Of a DNA stretch of 64,000 nucleotides, positions 1 to 8,420 are shown one piece after another (position 1 is the stretch's first letter; the number at the start of each line of letters is the position of its first letter). Below the pieces are notes generated by a model that did no database searches, was not told the origin of the DNA, and worked only from the letters and a program-made list of their open reading frames with translations. The stretch is from positions 3,410,001-3,474,000 of the forward strand of contig OZ244956.1 of the NCBI GenBank assembly GCA_965222505.1, in the 5' to 3' direction. This DNA comes from G965222505 sp965222505. Its GTDB lineage: Bacteria > Bacteroidota > Rhodothermia > Rhodothermales > DATKEJ01. The position numbers were made by a program, and so were the translations under genes.

Positions 1-1199
1 ACATCCTGAAAGGGTTTGCCATCATTTTCAACGGACTGGACGAGGCCATCAAGATCATCCGTGCCTCCTCCAATAAATCCGATGCCGCCCAGCGCCTGAT
101 GCATCGGTTCCGCATTGATGATATACAGGCCGATGCCGTCCTTGAAACCAAGCTCTACCGGCTCTCGCGCCTGGAGATTGACGATATCCTCAAGGAACTA
201 AAAGACAAGGAAACGCAGGCCGCCAAAATTCAGAAATTGCTCGACAGCGAAAGTTCACGGTGGACGCTGGTGCGCAAGGAACTCAAAGCCCTCAAGGCTG
301 AATTCGGGGATGCACGGCGCAGCAAGATTACCGGCCCGGATCCCGAACGGACCTTCTCGGCGGAAGATTACATCATCAAGGAAGATGTCTACGTGATCGT
401 CACCCGAGATGGGTGGATCAAGCGGCAGCGTTCCTACACGGATGTTTCGGCCATTCGTATTCGGGAAGGGGACAGTGTAGGTTGGGCACTCGGGGGCTCT
501 ACCCGGGATACCATCGGTATCTTTACCTCATTTGGCAAAGCCTATACGATTCGGATTGATCAGTTGCCCAGTACCACGGGGTATGGCGTACCCGTCCAGA
601 AACTGTTCGATTTCTCGGACAAGGAAGCCGTCGTCGGGGTGATTTCTTTCGATACCCGCTTGTTGCCCAAACCTGTTGAGGAGCCGGACCTGGAACCGGA
701 ACTCTTTACCAACGGCAACGGGCAATCCCACGATTCTACCGGGCCGTACCTGTTTGCCCTCACCGATGCCGGGTACTGCGTCCGCCTGCCGCTGGCCGGA
801 TACACGGATCCCTCCACCCGCACGGGGCGGTATTATATTCGTCCGGGTAAAGGCCATCAGGTGGTGCTGGCCGATATCAGCCGGGGGGACGAGAACGTCT
901 GTACCGCATCACGCCAGGGGCGGGCCCTGATCTTCCCTGTGTATCAGGTGCCGGTTTTTAAAGGGGCCGGCAAGGGGGTGGTTGCGATGCGGCTCAACAA
1001 GGATGATCATGTGATCGGGTGTGCCCTGTCCGATGCTGCCCGGAAGGGCCTGGAAGTGGCCACCAGCCGGGGCCGGTCCGAGATTGTCCGCCCCACAAAG
1101 TTTGAAATCTCTAACCGGGGCAACAAGGGCAAAAATGTCATCCAACGCGGCACCCTCAGCGCGGTTATACCCGAAACCGTAGAACGCCCCTTACCGTGA
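1..1199 (+). CDS. Type IIA DNA topoisomerase subunit A, C-terminal part (ParC/GyrA family)
   Basis: This subunit breaks and rejoins DNA in gyrase or topoisomerase IV. The reading frame is open from base 3, so the gene begins outside the window; the active-site tyrosine region is missing from view. What remains is the end of the coiled-coil/tower region (ILKGF, then RIDDIQADAVLETKLYRLSR), followed by a beta-pinwheel domain starting near EDVYVIVTRDGWIKRQRSY. No GyrA box (QRRGGKG-like) is visible, which favours a ParC-type decatenase over a supercoiling gyrase. The B subunit follows 163 bp downstream on the same strand, so the two are probably co-expressed. Family is certain; ParC versus GyrA is inferred. 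Confidence 0.9.
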   Translation, partial: ILKGFAIIFNGLDEAIKIIRASSNKSDAAQRLMHRFRIDDIQADAVLETKLYRLSRLEIDDILKELKDKETQAAKIQKLLDSESSRWTLVRKELKALKAEFGDARRSKITGPDPERTFSAEDYIIKEDVYVIVTRDGWIKRQRSYTDVSAIRIREGDSVGWALGGSTRDTIGIFTSFGKAYTIRIDQLPSTTGYGVPVQKLFDFSDKEAVVGVISFDTRLLPKPVEEPDLEPELFTNGNGQSHDSTGPYLFALTDAGYCVRLPLAGYTDPSTRTGRYYIRPGKGHQVVLADISRGDENVCTASRQGRALIFPVYQVPVFKGAGKGVVAMRLNKDDHVIGCALSDAARKGLEVATSRGRSEIVRPTKFEISNRGNKGKNVIQRGTLSAVIPETVERPLP

Positions 1200-1242
1200 T
1201 CCCAATGTTGTGCTACATCACATGGCTGTGCCTGGAAAATAA

Positions 1243-1307
1243 TGCGTATTGCATAAGGGAAGTCACCCTCATCAGGGAAGTTACCCTTACGCAATACGCA
1301 ATACGCA
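1243..1307. repeat. Heptamer-type inverted repeat, GCGTATT class
   Basis: The left arm TGCGTATTGCATAAGGG (1243-1259) pairs with CCCTTACGCAATACGCA on the right with one mismatch. The right arm carries an extra 7-bp unit (CGCAATA repeated). The element lies between the two topoisomerase genes, 55 nt before the B-subunit ATG. It belongs to the dispersed family found throughout this window. Confidence 0.8.
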
Positions 1308-1362
1308 GGTATGGATAACGCACTAGGAATACCCAAACCCATTAGACCCAATTTTCAGATTC

Positions 1363-3297
1363 ATGGCAAACGGCACCACATATACCGGCAAAGACATTCA
1401 GGTTCTCGAAGGACTCGCTCCTGTACGCAAAAGGCCAGGCATGTACATCGGCGGTACCGGTAAGGCCGGGCTGCACCATCTGTTGTGGGAACTGGTAGAT
1501 AATGCCGTAGACGAGGCCACCAACGGCTATGCCTCCCTCATCGAAGTTATTCTGCATGAAGACGGAAACAGCTGTACCGTCATCGACAATGGGCGGGGTA
1601 TTCCCATCGACAAACACCCTGTCAAAAAAATCCCGACCCTCGAACTGATCCTGACGACGCTGCATTCCGGTGGTAAATTTGACGGCAGCAACTACATCAC
1701 CTCGGGTGGGCTACACGGCGTTGGTTCTTCCGTGGTGAATGCCCTCAGCGAATCGCTGGTGGCCCGCGTTACACGCAATGGCGGCGTCTATGAGCAACGG
1801 TATGCACGCGGTGTGCCCCTGACCAAGTTGCGCAAGAAAGGGGCCGGGCGTGGGACCGGCACTTCCATTTTCTTTCAGCCGGACCCGGAGATTTTTGGCA
1901 CCATCACCTTCGATGCCGAACTGATTGCCGACCGGCTGGATGTGAAAGCCTACCTCAACGGGGCGCTCAAAATTGTCTTTAAGGACGAGACCCAGGGGAA
2001 ACGATACGTCTTTCACCATGAAGGCGGTATTGTCGAGTACCTGGGGCACCTGACCCAAAGCCAGCAGGCCCGTGTGGTACATGAGGATGTCTTCTCCGTC
2101 AAGCAAGACGATTTGCAAGATGGGTACCGGATCGAGATTGCCCTGCAGTGGACTGAAGCGCCACGCGATGCCGTAAAGAGTTTCGTCAACGGCATCCCGA
2201 CGCAGGACGGAGGAACCCACGTCTCCGGATTCAAAGACGGTGTGGTCAAGGCCGTGCGTAATTACATGGAGACGCACAACCTGACCGAGAAAAAACTCGA
2301 AATCACCGCCGACGACATCCGCGAAGGCATCTTTGCCATCATCAACCTGTATGCCGTCGAACCCCAGTTTCAGGGGCAAACGAAGGACAAACTCAATAAC
2401 CCTTCGGCACGCTCCGTGGTGTCCGGTGCTTTCCGGCTGGAACTGGAACAATACCTCAACGAACACCCCAGTACAGGTGATGCCATTGCTGCGCGGGTGA
2501 TCCAGGCCGCCAAGGCCCGGCAGGCGAGCCGGGCCGCCGCCAAAATGGCCCGGCGCAAAACGAAGGTCAGCCACCGGCTCAACCTCCCCGGAAAACTGGC
2601 CGACTGCTCTTCTACCGACCCCTCCGATAGTGAACTGTTCATTGTGGAAGGGGACAGTGCCGGTGGATCGGCAAAGCAGGGGCGCAACCGAAAAACCCAG
2701 GCCATCCTGCCGCTCCGGGGGAAGGTGCTCAATGCCGAGCAGGCCGGTCTCAAAAAGGTACAGGCCAACAAGGAACTGAGCGACATCATCCTGGCCCTCG
2801 GCTGTGGGATGGGCGATCACCTGAACCTGAATCAGCTCCGGTACCACAAAGTCATTCTGCTGATGGATGCCGACTCCGACGGACACCACATTGCCACATT
2901 GTTGCTCACGTTTTTCTACCGCTACCTTCGGCCCCTCATCGACCACGGTTATGTGTATCTGGCGCAACCGCCGCTGTACCGGGTCGATGCCCTCAAGGAA
3001 ACCCATTGGGCGTTGGACGACGGGGATAAGGCCAAGATCGTCAAGCGCATTCAGAAGAAAAAACGCAACGCCAAGATCGAAATTCAGCGGTTCAAGGGGC
3101 TGGGGGAGATGATGCCGAAAACCCTCTACGAGACCACCCTCAACCCCAAAAAACGGCGGCTGCTACAAGTGAGTATTCCAGATACCGAACGGGTGCTGAC
3201 CGAACGCACCATCAGCGATTTGATGGGCAAAAATGCCTCGGCCCGGTACGAGTTCATCATGCACCATGCCGATGAGGTCGATGATCTGGATGTGTAA
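1363..3297 (+). CDS. Type IIA DNA topoisomerase subunit B (ParE/GyrB family)
   Basis: This is the ATPase subunit that drives strand passage with the A subunit encoded upstream. The protein has 644 residues, normal for the family. GHKL ATPase motifs are present: catalytic Glu43 in LWELVDNAVDE, DNGRG at 75-79 and GGLHGVG at 115-121. The TOPRIM metal-binding motifs are EGDSAG at 429-434 and DADSDG at 502-507. The order A subunit then B subunit, plus an A subunit without a GyrA box, suggests topoisomerase IV, but sequence alone does not separate ParE from GyrB. The stop codon is directly followed by the ATG of the next gene. Confidence 0.95.
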   Translation: MANGTTYTGKDIQVLEGLAPVRKRPGMYIGGTGKAGLHHLLWELVDNAVDEATNGYASLIEVILHEDGNSCTVIDNGRGIPIDKHPVKKIPTLELILTTLHSGGKFDGSNYITSGGLHGVGSSVVNALSESLVARVTRNGGVYEQRYARGVPLTKLRKKGAGRGTGTSIFFQPDPEIFGTITFDAELIADRLDVKAYLNGALKIVFKDETQGKRYVFHHEGGIVEYLGHLTQSQQARVVHEDVFSVKQDDLQDGYRIEIALQWTEAPRDAVKSFVNGIPTQDGGTHVSGFKDGVVKAVRNYMETHNLTEKKLEITADDIREGIFAIINLYAVEPQFQGQTKDKLNNPSARSVVSGAFRLELEQYLNEHPSTGDAIAARVIQAAKARQASRAAAKMARRKTKVSHRLNLPGKLADCSSTDPSDSELFIVEGDSAGGSAKQGRNRKTQAILPLRGKVLNAEQAGLKKVQANKELSDIILALGCGMGDHLNLNQLRYHKVILLMDADSDGHHIATLLLTFFYRYLRPLIDHGYVYLAQPPLYRVDALKETHWALDDGDKAKIVKRIQKKKRNAKIEIQRFKGLGEMMPKTLYETTLNPKKRRLLQVSIPDTERVLTERTISDLMGKNASARYEFIMHHADEVDDLDV

Positions 3298-3774
3298 ATG
3301 ACCCGGCTGCTGCACTTTACCCACGTCACCCCGGCCGATGCAGCAGTCGTGCACCGACTGACCCAGGAAGCCTACGCCGTTTATTTCGGGCGGCTTAGTC
3401 CGCCGTCTGGCACTGAGGGCGAAACCGTTGAGGCTGTAAAAACCTACCTTGAAACCGGTGGCGCTGTGCTTGCCTTGCGCGATGCCGTCCCTGTAGGGGT
3501 AGCCCGTTACCGGCATACGCCTGAACACTACTGGGTGGAACGGGTAGCGGTGGGCACAGCCCATCAAAACACCGGCGTGGCATCGGCCTTGCTGGGTTAT
3601 TTGGAAGGGTTCATTCGGGCACAAACGCCTCCCGTCATCTGCGTTGAGGTGCGGCTTTCATTGCCGAAGAATGTCGCCTTTTATCGAAAACGGGGGTATA
3701 CCGTACGCAGCCATCACCACTACCCCGATGGTACCGACTCCTGGTATCGTATGGTCAAAAGGGTAGGAGGTTGA
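3298..3774 (+). CDS. GNAT-family N-acetyltransferase
   Basis: This predicted 158-residue acetyl-CoA-dependent acyltransferase has an unknown substrate. The GNAT core is visible: WVERVAVGTAHQNTGVASALL supplies strand beta-4 and the acetyl-CoA pyrophosphate loop (a Q-x-x-G-V-A version of the usual R/Q-x-x-G-x-A/G). A later LPKNVAFYRKRGYTV segment matches the typical N-x-x-F-Y-x-x-x-G-F/Y end. The ATG follows the topoisomerase stop with no gap, so it is probably translated from the same mRNA. A link to topoisomerase function is not implied. Confidence 0.85.
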   Translation: MTRLLHFTHVTPADAAVVHRLTQEAYAVYFGRLSPPSGTEGETVEAVKTYLETGGAVLALRDAVPVGVARYRHTPEHYWVERVAVGTAHQNTGVASALLGYLEGFIRAQTPPVICVEVRLSLPKNVAFYRKRGYTVRSHHHYPDGTDSWYRMVKRVGG

Positions 3775-3798
3775 CGTACTTTTCTCGAAACGGATTTG

Positions 3799-3806
3799 TA
3801 CCTTTG
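3799..3806 (+). promoter_or_regulatory. Candidate Bacteroidota-type -7 element
   Basis: TACCTTTG matches the TAnnTTTG -7 consensus exactly and lies 4 nt before the ATG at 3811. If used, transcription would start at about the start codon and give a leaderless mRNA. No TTG is seen at the usual -33 spacing, so this remains a candidate. Confidence 0.35.
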
Positions 3807-3810
3807 GTTC

Positions 3811-5505
3811 ATGACCCGACGCTTATCCTACCACGGCCTCTTGCTGCTGTTATGCATCGGCAGTGCATGCACCTCTACCACAGACACCTACGACGCTGTC
3901 ATTCGGGGCGGAACGGTCTACGATGGCAGTGGCACACCCGGCTACGTAGCGGATGTAGCGCTAAATGCCGATACCATCGCCGTAATCGGTACCCTTGATC
4001 AGGCACGTGGGCATACCGAAATTGATGCAACGGGCCTGGCTGTAGCCCCCGGTTTTATCAATATGCTCAGTTGGGCCACCACCTCTCTCATTGCCGATGG
4101 GCGTTCCCTCGGCGACATCAAACAGGGCGTGACCCTTGAGGTGTTCGGCGAGGGGTGGTCCTTGGGACCGCTCAACGAAGCCATGAAGACGGAAATGAAA
4201 GTCGGGCAGGGGGACATACAGTATGAGATCGACTGGACCACGCTTGGGGAGTATCTGGAATCTTTAGAGGCCCGTGGGGTCTCGCCCAATGTGGCCTCAT
4301 TCGTTGGGGCCACCACCGTGCGTATCCATGTACTCGGCTATGAAAACCGTGCCCCAACCCCTCAGGAATTGGCCCGGATGCAGGCGCTGGTACGTGCCGC
4401 GATGGAAGAAGGCGCGTTGGGTGTGGGTTCCTCTTTGATTTATGCTCCCGCGTTTTATGCGGACACCGACGAACTGATTGCCCTGTGCCAGGTTGCCGCT
4501 GACTATGGTGGGATGTATATCTCGCACATGCGGAGTGAAGGCAACCAACTCCTGGAAGCCGTCGATGAATTGATTAGCATTGCGCGCACCGCCGGCATCC
4601 GTGCCGAGATATATCACCTGAAAGCGGCTGGGCAGTCCAATTGGGACAAGCTGGATGCCGTCATCGAACGGATTGAAGCCGCCCGCACAGAAGGCCTGGA
4701 CATCACGACCGACATGTACACCTACACCGCAGGTTCCACCGGCCTCGACGCGGCTATGCCGCCCGAGGTACAGGAGGGCGGATTTGGAATGTGGCGTACC
4801 CGGCTGATGGATGAACAAATCCGTGCCGAGGTTATCAAGGCCATGGACACCCCCTCTGATGACTGGGAAAACCTGTACTATGCGGCAGGGGCAGAGAATG
4901 TACTTTTGGTCGGATTACGGAACCCGGCCCTTCGGTCTTTGATCGGGAAGACCCTGGCTGAAGTGGCGCTCATGCGCGGGAAAACCCCAGCAGAAACGGC
5001 CGTCGATCTGGTGATCGAAGACAGCAGCCGGGTAGAGTCTGTGTATTTCCTGATGACCGAAGACAATGTACGGCGGCAGATGCAGTTGCCGTGGATGAGT
5101 TTTGGATCGGACGCGGCCTCCATGGCCCCAGAAGGTCAATTTCTGAACACCAGTACACACCCTCGGGCCTATGGCAACTTCGCCCGGTTACTCGGGCCAT
5201 ACGTTCGGGATCAAGGGGTGATGCCGCTGGAAGAAGCCATCCGCCGCCTCACGGCCCTACCTGCCGAGAACCTGCGCCTGGACCGTCGGGGCCGTCTTCA
5301 GCCCGGCTATTATGCCGATCTGGCCCTGTTTGACCCGGCCACCATCCGCGACCATGCCACCTACGAAGCACCCCACCAATTGGCCACGGGCATGGTGCAT
5401 GTGTTTGTCAATGGCGTACACGTACTCGCCGACGGGGAACACACCGGCGCCACCCCCGGCCGCGTGGTTCGTGGGCCGGGATACCAGAAGAAAGAGGATT
5501 TGTAA
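3811..5505 (+). CDS. N-acyl-D-amino-acid deacylase-like amidohydrolase, lipoprotein
   Basis: This 564-residue protein resembles the D-aminoacylase branch of the amidohydrolase superfamily, which hydrolyses N-acyl-D-amino acids or related cyclic amides. The ATG at 3811 starts a lipoprotein signal (LLLLLCIGSAC lipobox), so the protein is probably anchored in the envelope; the in-frame TTG at 3796 is less likely. The N-terminal composite-domain strand is typical (AVIRGGTVYDGSGTPGYVADVA). Where the metal-binding HxH normally follows PGFI, this protein reads PGFINMLSWATTSL and has no histidine pair. GVTLEVFGEGWS and ISHMRSEG are retained. Function as an active deacylase is therefore uncertain. Confidence 0.85.
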   Translation: MTRRLSYHGLLLLLCIGSACTSTTDTYDAVIRGGTVYDGSGTPGYVADVALNADTIAVIGTLDQARGHTEIDATGLAVAPGFINMLSWATTSLIADGRSLGDIKQGVTLEVFGEGWSLGPLNEAMKTEMKVGQGDIQYEIDWTTLGEYLESLEARGVSPNVASFVGATTVRIHVLGYENRAPTPQELARMQALVRAAMEEGALGVGSSLIYAPAFYADTDELIALCQVAADYGGMYISHMRSEGNQLLEAVDELISIARTAGIRAEIYHLKAAGQSNWDKLDAVIERIEAARTEGLDITTDMYTYTAGSTGLDAAMPPEVQEGGFGMWRTRLMDEQIRAEVIKAMDTPSDDWENLYYAAGAENVLLVGLRNPALRSLIGKTLAEVALMRGKTPAETAVDLVIEDSSRVESVYFLMTEDNVRRQMQLPWMSFGSDAASMAPEGQFLNTSTHPRAYGNFARLLGPYVRDQGVMPLEEAIRRLTALPAENLRLDRRGRLQPGYYADLALFDPATIRDHATYEAPHQLATGMVHVFVNGVHVLADGEHTGATPGRVVRGPGYQKKEDL

Positions 5506-5510
5506 CTTTC

Positions 5511-5530
5511 CAATCACCAATCACCAATCG
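5511..5530. repeat. Half-element of heptamer repeat, TTGGTGA class
   Basis: Three tandem CAATCAC/CAATCG 7-bp units form a single arm without an inverted partner nearby. The array ends 9 nt before the ATG at 5540. It is the same unit found at 11009-11019, 30103-30129 and 60548-60560. Confidence 0.65.
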
Positions 5531-5539
5531 TCAGTCTCC

Positions 5540-5950
5540 ATGGGTATCCTCAAAAAAATTCCGTACCTCGGCTTTATCTTGATCGCTTACAACATTTTGA
5601 TTATCGCCAGCGGGAGTTCTGCAGTGGATGAATTGGGGGCCACGGTGTTTTCGGCGCGGCTTATTTCCGGGGCACAGCTCACGTTGACGGTCGGGCATCT
5701 GTTCATCATCTTCGGGTTGGTGGCCCTCTTTCTGGAAATCGTGGCGGCTGTCAAGTCATCCCTGGATACCGTCGTGGATCATGCCGTTTCCATGATTGTG
5801 TTTGTGATATTTCTTATCCAGTTTATTGTGATGGCCAAAGCCGGCACGGCCACCTTTCTCATCCTCACCATCATGGCTCTGCTGGATGTGATTGCAGGCT
5901 TCACCGTGTCCCTCTCCACGGCCCGACGGGATATTAATCTGGGTGATTGA
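5540..5950 (+). CDS. Small multispanning membrane protein, unknown function
   Basis: This 136-residue hydrophobic protein is not recognised as a named family. Four membrane segments are likely: about residues 7-25, 48-70, 78-96 and 100-122. The topology resembles small four-helix inner-membrane proteins. The ATG at 5540 was chosen because the open frame upstream overlaps the previous gene and the repeat array. The C-terminus is short and charged (STARRDINLGD). No conserved catalytic residues are visible. Confidence 0.7.
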   Translation: MGILKKIPYLGFILIAYNILIIASGSSAVDELGATVFSARLISGAQLTLTVGHLFIIFGLVALFLEIVAAVKSSLDTVVDHAVSMIVFVIFLIQFIVMAKAGTATFLILTIMALLDVIAGFTVSLSTARRDINLGD

Positions 5951-5961
5951 TCTATGATACC

Positions 5962-6522
5962 TCAGGCGAACAATTCGGCCAGGGGGATTTGCAGAGCTGG
6001 AAGGGCCCTGGCTTGTAGCGTCTGGCCGGTGCCGTATACGGTTTCTTGCTGATATCCTGTTGCGGAAGGTTGGGTGTACACCTTGATGGTGCGATCCTTG
6101 ACATCGACGAGCCAAAACTCTTGAATGCCTGCCTTGGCGTACAGCGGCGCTTTGGTTTGCCGGTCGTACCGCAGGGTAGAATGCGATACTTCGATCAGGA
6201 GAAACACATCCTCAGGCTCGGCCAGGCGGTCGGCATACCGGGTGTCTGGGCGGCGGAGCAGGGCAAGGTCCGGTTCGGGAGCGGAATGATCGGCTAGGCG
6301 AAACGTGTTTTGAACGCTGACAATGGCTTCCGCATCCACTTGTAGGATGCAGAGACGTGTAAGCCGGTTGACACACATGATGTGCGGACTTCCGGCGGAG
6401 AGCATGAGCATAATTTTACCATCAATAAGTTCGATGCGCTCCTCGGGGTGGAACAGGCCAGATTCGGCCATTTTGAGGTATTCCTCGACGGTGAAGGGGC
6501 GCTGGATGATTGCAGTTTCCAT
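5962..6522 (-). CDS. Uma2-family (DUF820) endonuclease-like protein
   Basis: This 186-residue protein belongs to the Uma2/DUF820 group, which has a PD-(D/E)xK nuclease fold and whose members are often found as multicopy orphans. Family features are the N-terminal FTVEEYLKMAESG...EERIELIDGKI block, the core EPDLALLRR, LLIEVSHSTLRYDRQTKAPLY, and the typical ending AGIQEFWLVDVKDR. The ATG at 6522 (METAIIQRPFTVEEY) fits the usual start better than the longer frame to 6654. It converges with the membrane-protein gene at 5540-5950 and diverges from the HMG-CoA reductase gene. Biological role is unknown. Confidence 0.85.
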   Translation of the reverse strand: METAIIQRPFTVEEYLKMAESGLFHPEERIELIDGKIMLMLSAGSPHIMCVNRLTRLCILQVDAEAIVSVQNTFRLADHSAPEPDLALLRRPDTRYADRLAEPEDVFLLIEVSHSTLRYDRQTKAPLYAKAGIQEFWLVDVKDRTIKVYTQPSATGYQQETVYGTGQTLQARALPALQIPLAELFA

Positions 6523-6713
6523 AGCTTGAACAGATTTGGATGGCACACTATTAAACGAAACAGCTAAAGGGAACGTTTCTACAGCACAGGTTGATGGGGG
6601 ATCTTTTTGTTTTATTTCAGGACAAAATCCTGTATTCTGTTCTCTCCAGGTCACTTACTGCCCGGCTGACTTCTCCGCCTCTCGACCCCCCCCAATACCC
6701 AGACGTAACCCTC

Positions 6714-8276
6714 ATGAAAATTCCAGAACTCATTCTTCGGCAACTGTATACGTTCGGAAGCCTGACCAATGAAAACGGCGGCTTCTCCTTCAGCCTGAAA
6801 AACCGCCTCACCGACGTCAACCTTGCCGGACTCACGCAGGTGACCGTAGACGGCGTGGACGTCCCGCTGGACCGCGTGCAACTTCATTTCGAGGATGGCA
6901 CGACGTTGCACAGTAGCGATTTATCCCTTGAACGCCCCTTGTCGTTTCCGCTCCGCCGGATCGTTAAGTTTCATGTGCCGGCTGGTCCGTTGGAGACCGG
7001 GAGCCACAAACTGCGCATCGGTTTTGTGGCCGAGGGACGGGGAAAGATGGCCTTCAGCGTGAAGGATGCCATTCGGGCGGCCAAACACGTTGAGCATAGC
7101 ATCGCCAAAATCCCCCGCATGGATGGGGAAGCTGATTATTCGCGGGAGGCCGCTGCCCAACGACGCGACTTTGTTGGCGAATTTACGGGTGCCGATTTGG
7201 ACCATGTGGGCCAGTATTCGATTGAGCCGAGCACGCTGCAGGGGAACATCGAACACTTTGTGGGTGTGGCACAAATTCCACTCGGGTTTGCCGGGCCACT
7301 CCGCATCCACGGCGAACACGCCAACGGCGAATTTCTGATTCCCCTTGCCACCACCGAAGGTACACTGGTGGCTTCGTACAACCGGGGCATACGGGTGGTT
7401 AACCTGAGCGGGGGCGTCAAGTGTACGGTCTCCTCCGACCGGATGCAGCGTGCCCCGGTGTTTGTGTTTGAATCGGCACGGGAAGCACGGGATTTTAGCC
7501 TGTGGGTGGGGATGAACATTGACGCGGTGCGTGAGGCGGCGGAGGCGACGTCTAGTGTGGCCAAACTGCTTGATATCGACACGTACTTGTCCAATCGCTT
7601 TGCCTTTCTGCGGTTCAACTATTCGACGGGTGATGCTGCCGGGCAAAACATGGTGGGCCGCGCCACCTTCGCAGCCTGTAGCTGGATTTTGGAACAGGAC
7701 TATGCCAAACAACATGTTCGGCACTTTTACCTGGAATCCAACTTTGCGACCGACAAAAAAGCCTCGATGGTCAACATCATGCGCACCCGTGGCAAGCGCG
7801 TAACGGCTGAGGCCGTCATCAAACGCGAAGTGCTGGAACAGCGCATGCGGGTCACCCCGGAGAACCTGCATTACCATGCCCAGATTGCCAACGTCGGCTC
7901 GTTTATGTCCGGCGCGAACAACAACGGCGCCCATTCGCCGAATCTGGTAACCGCCATGTTCATCGCTACAGGACAGGACGTGGCCAACGTGTCGGAATCT
8001 TCGGCTGCCGTGGTGTATACGGATCTTACCCGCGAGGGCGATTTGTACATGTCCATTACCATCCCTTCGCTGATCGTGGCTACGTATGGCGGAGGAACCG
8101 GTATTGGTACGCAGCGCGAGTGTCTGAACGTGTTGGGCTGCCTCGGCCGGGGCAAGGTCAACAAGCTGGCCGAAATCGTAGCCGGTGCCGCATTGGCGGG
8201 CGAGTTATCCCTGTCGGCAGCCATCTCCTCGAACGACTGGGTGTCCAGCCATGAAAAGTATGGTCGGAATCGGTAA
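6714..8276 (+). CDS. HMG-CoA reductase (class I type) with N-terminal beta domain
   Basis: This enzyme is expected to reduce HMG-CoA to mevalonate for isoprenoid and carotenoid synthesis. The 520-residue protein starts at ATG 6714. Catalytic regions are GNIEHFVG with Glu180, LATTEGTLVAS (211-221), GDAAGQNM with Asp307 (class I enzymes usually read GDAMGMNM), the GGGTGIGTQ loop and a C-terminal SSHEKYG with His513. Residues 1-105 form a beta-rich extension absent from ordinary bacterial enzymes. It resembles, from memory, DUF6379/C-glycoside deglycosidase beta-subunit proteins (GSLTNENGGFSFSLKN...VTVDGVDVP). The family call is strong; the domain assignment is tentative. Confidence 0.9.
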   Translation: MKIPELILRQLYTFGSLTNENGGFSFSLKNRLTDVNLAGLTQVTVDGVDVPLDRVQLHFEDGTTLHSSDLSLERPLSFPLRRIVKFHVPAGPLETGSHKLRIGFVAEGRGKMAFSVKDAIRAAKHVEHSIAKIPRMDGEADYSREAAAQRRDFVGEFTGADLDHVGQYSIEPSTLQGNIEHFVGVAQIPLGFAGPLRIHGEHANGEFLIPLATTEGTLVASYNRGIRVVNLSGGVKCTVSSDRMQRAPVFVFESAREARDFSLWVGMNIDAVREAAEATSSVAKLLDIDTYLSNRFAFLRFNYSTGDAAGQNMVGRATFAACSWILEQDYAKQHVRHFYLESNFATDKKASMVNIMRTRGKRVTAEAVIKREVLEQRMRVTPENLHYHAQIANVGSFMSGANNNGAHSPNLVTAMFIATGQDVANVSESSAAVVYTDLTREGDLYMSITIPSLIVATYGGGTGIGTQRECLNVLGCLGRGKVNKLAEIVAGAALAGELSLSAAISSNDWVSSHEKYGRNR

Positions 8277-8279
8277 AAA

Positions 8280-8412
8280 TGATGCGTGTTGCCTGAGGAA
8301 GCAGGTCCCTGATCTAGAGCCAGCTGAAGCACGTTCCACCTTGGACAAGTAAAGGTTGCATTGTCGGCCTTTAGGATTGGGAACAAGATCACGCAACACG
8401 CATCACGCAACA
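8280..8412. repeat. Heptamer-type inverted repeat, GCGTGTT class
   Basis: The left arm TGATGCGTGTTGCCTGA (8280-8296) and the right arm TCACGCAACACGCATCA (8389-8405) are inverted copies with one mismatch, separated by about 92 bp. A further CGCAACA unit extends the right arm to 8412, 8 nt before the ATG at 8421. Confidence 0.8.
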
Positions 8413-8420
8413 GATACCTC

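Noticed and set aside
1711..3006. 431-codon open frame antisense to the topoisomerase B gene
   Set aside because: It lies entirely opposite a highly conserved gene, has no recognisable motif and is explained by codon bias. Similar shadows at 6921-7934 and 13932-15389 were rejected for the same reason.
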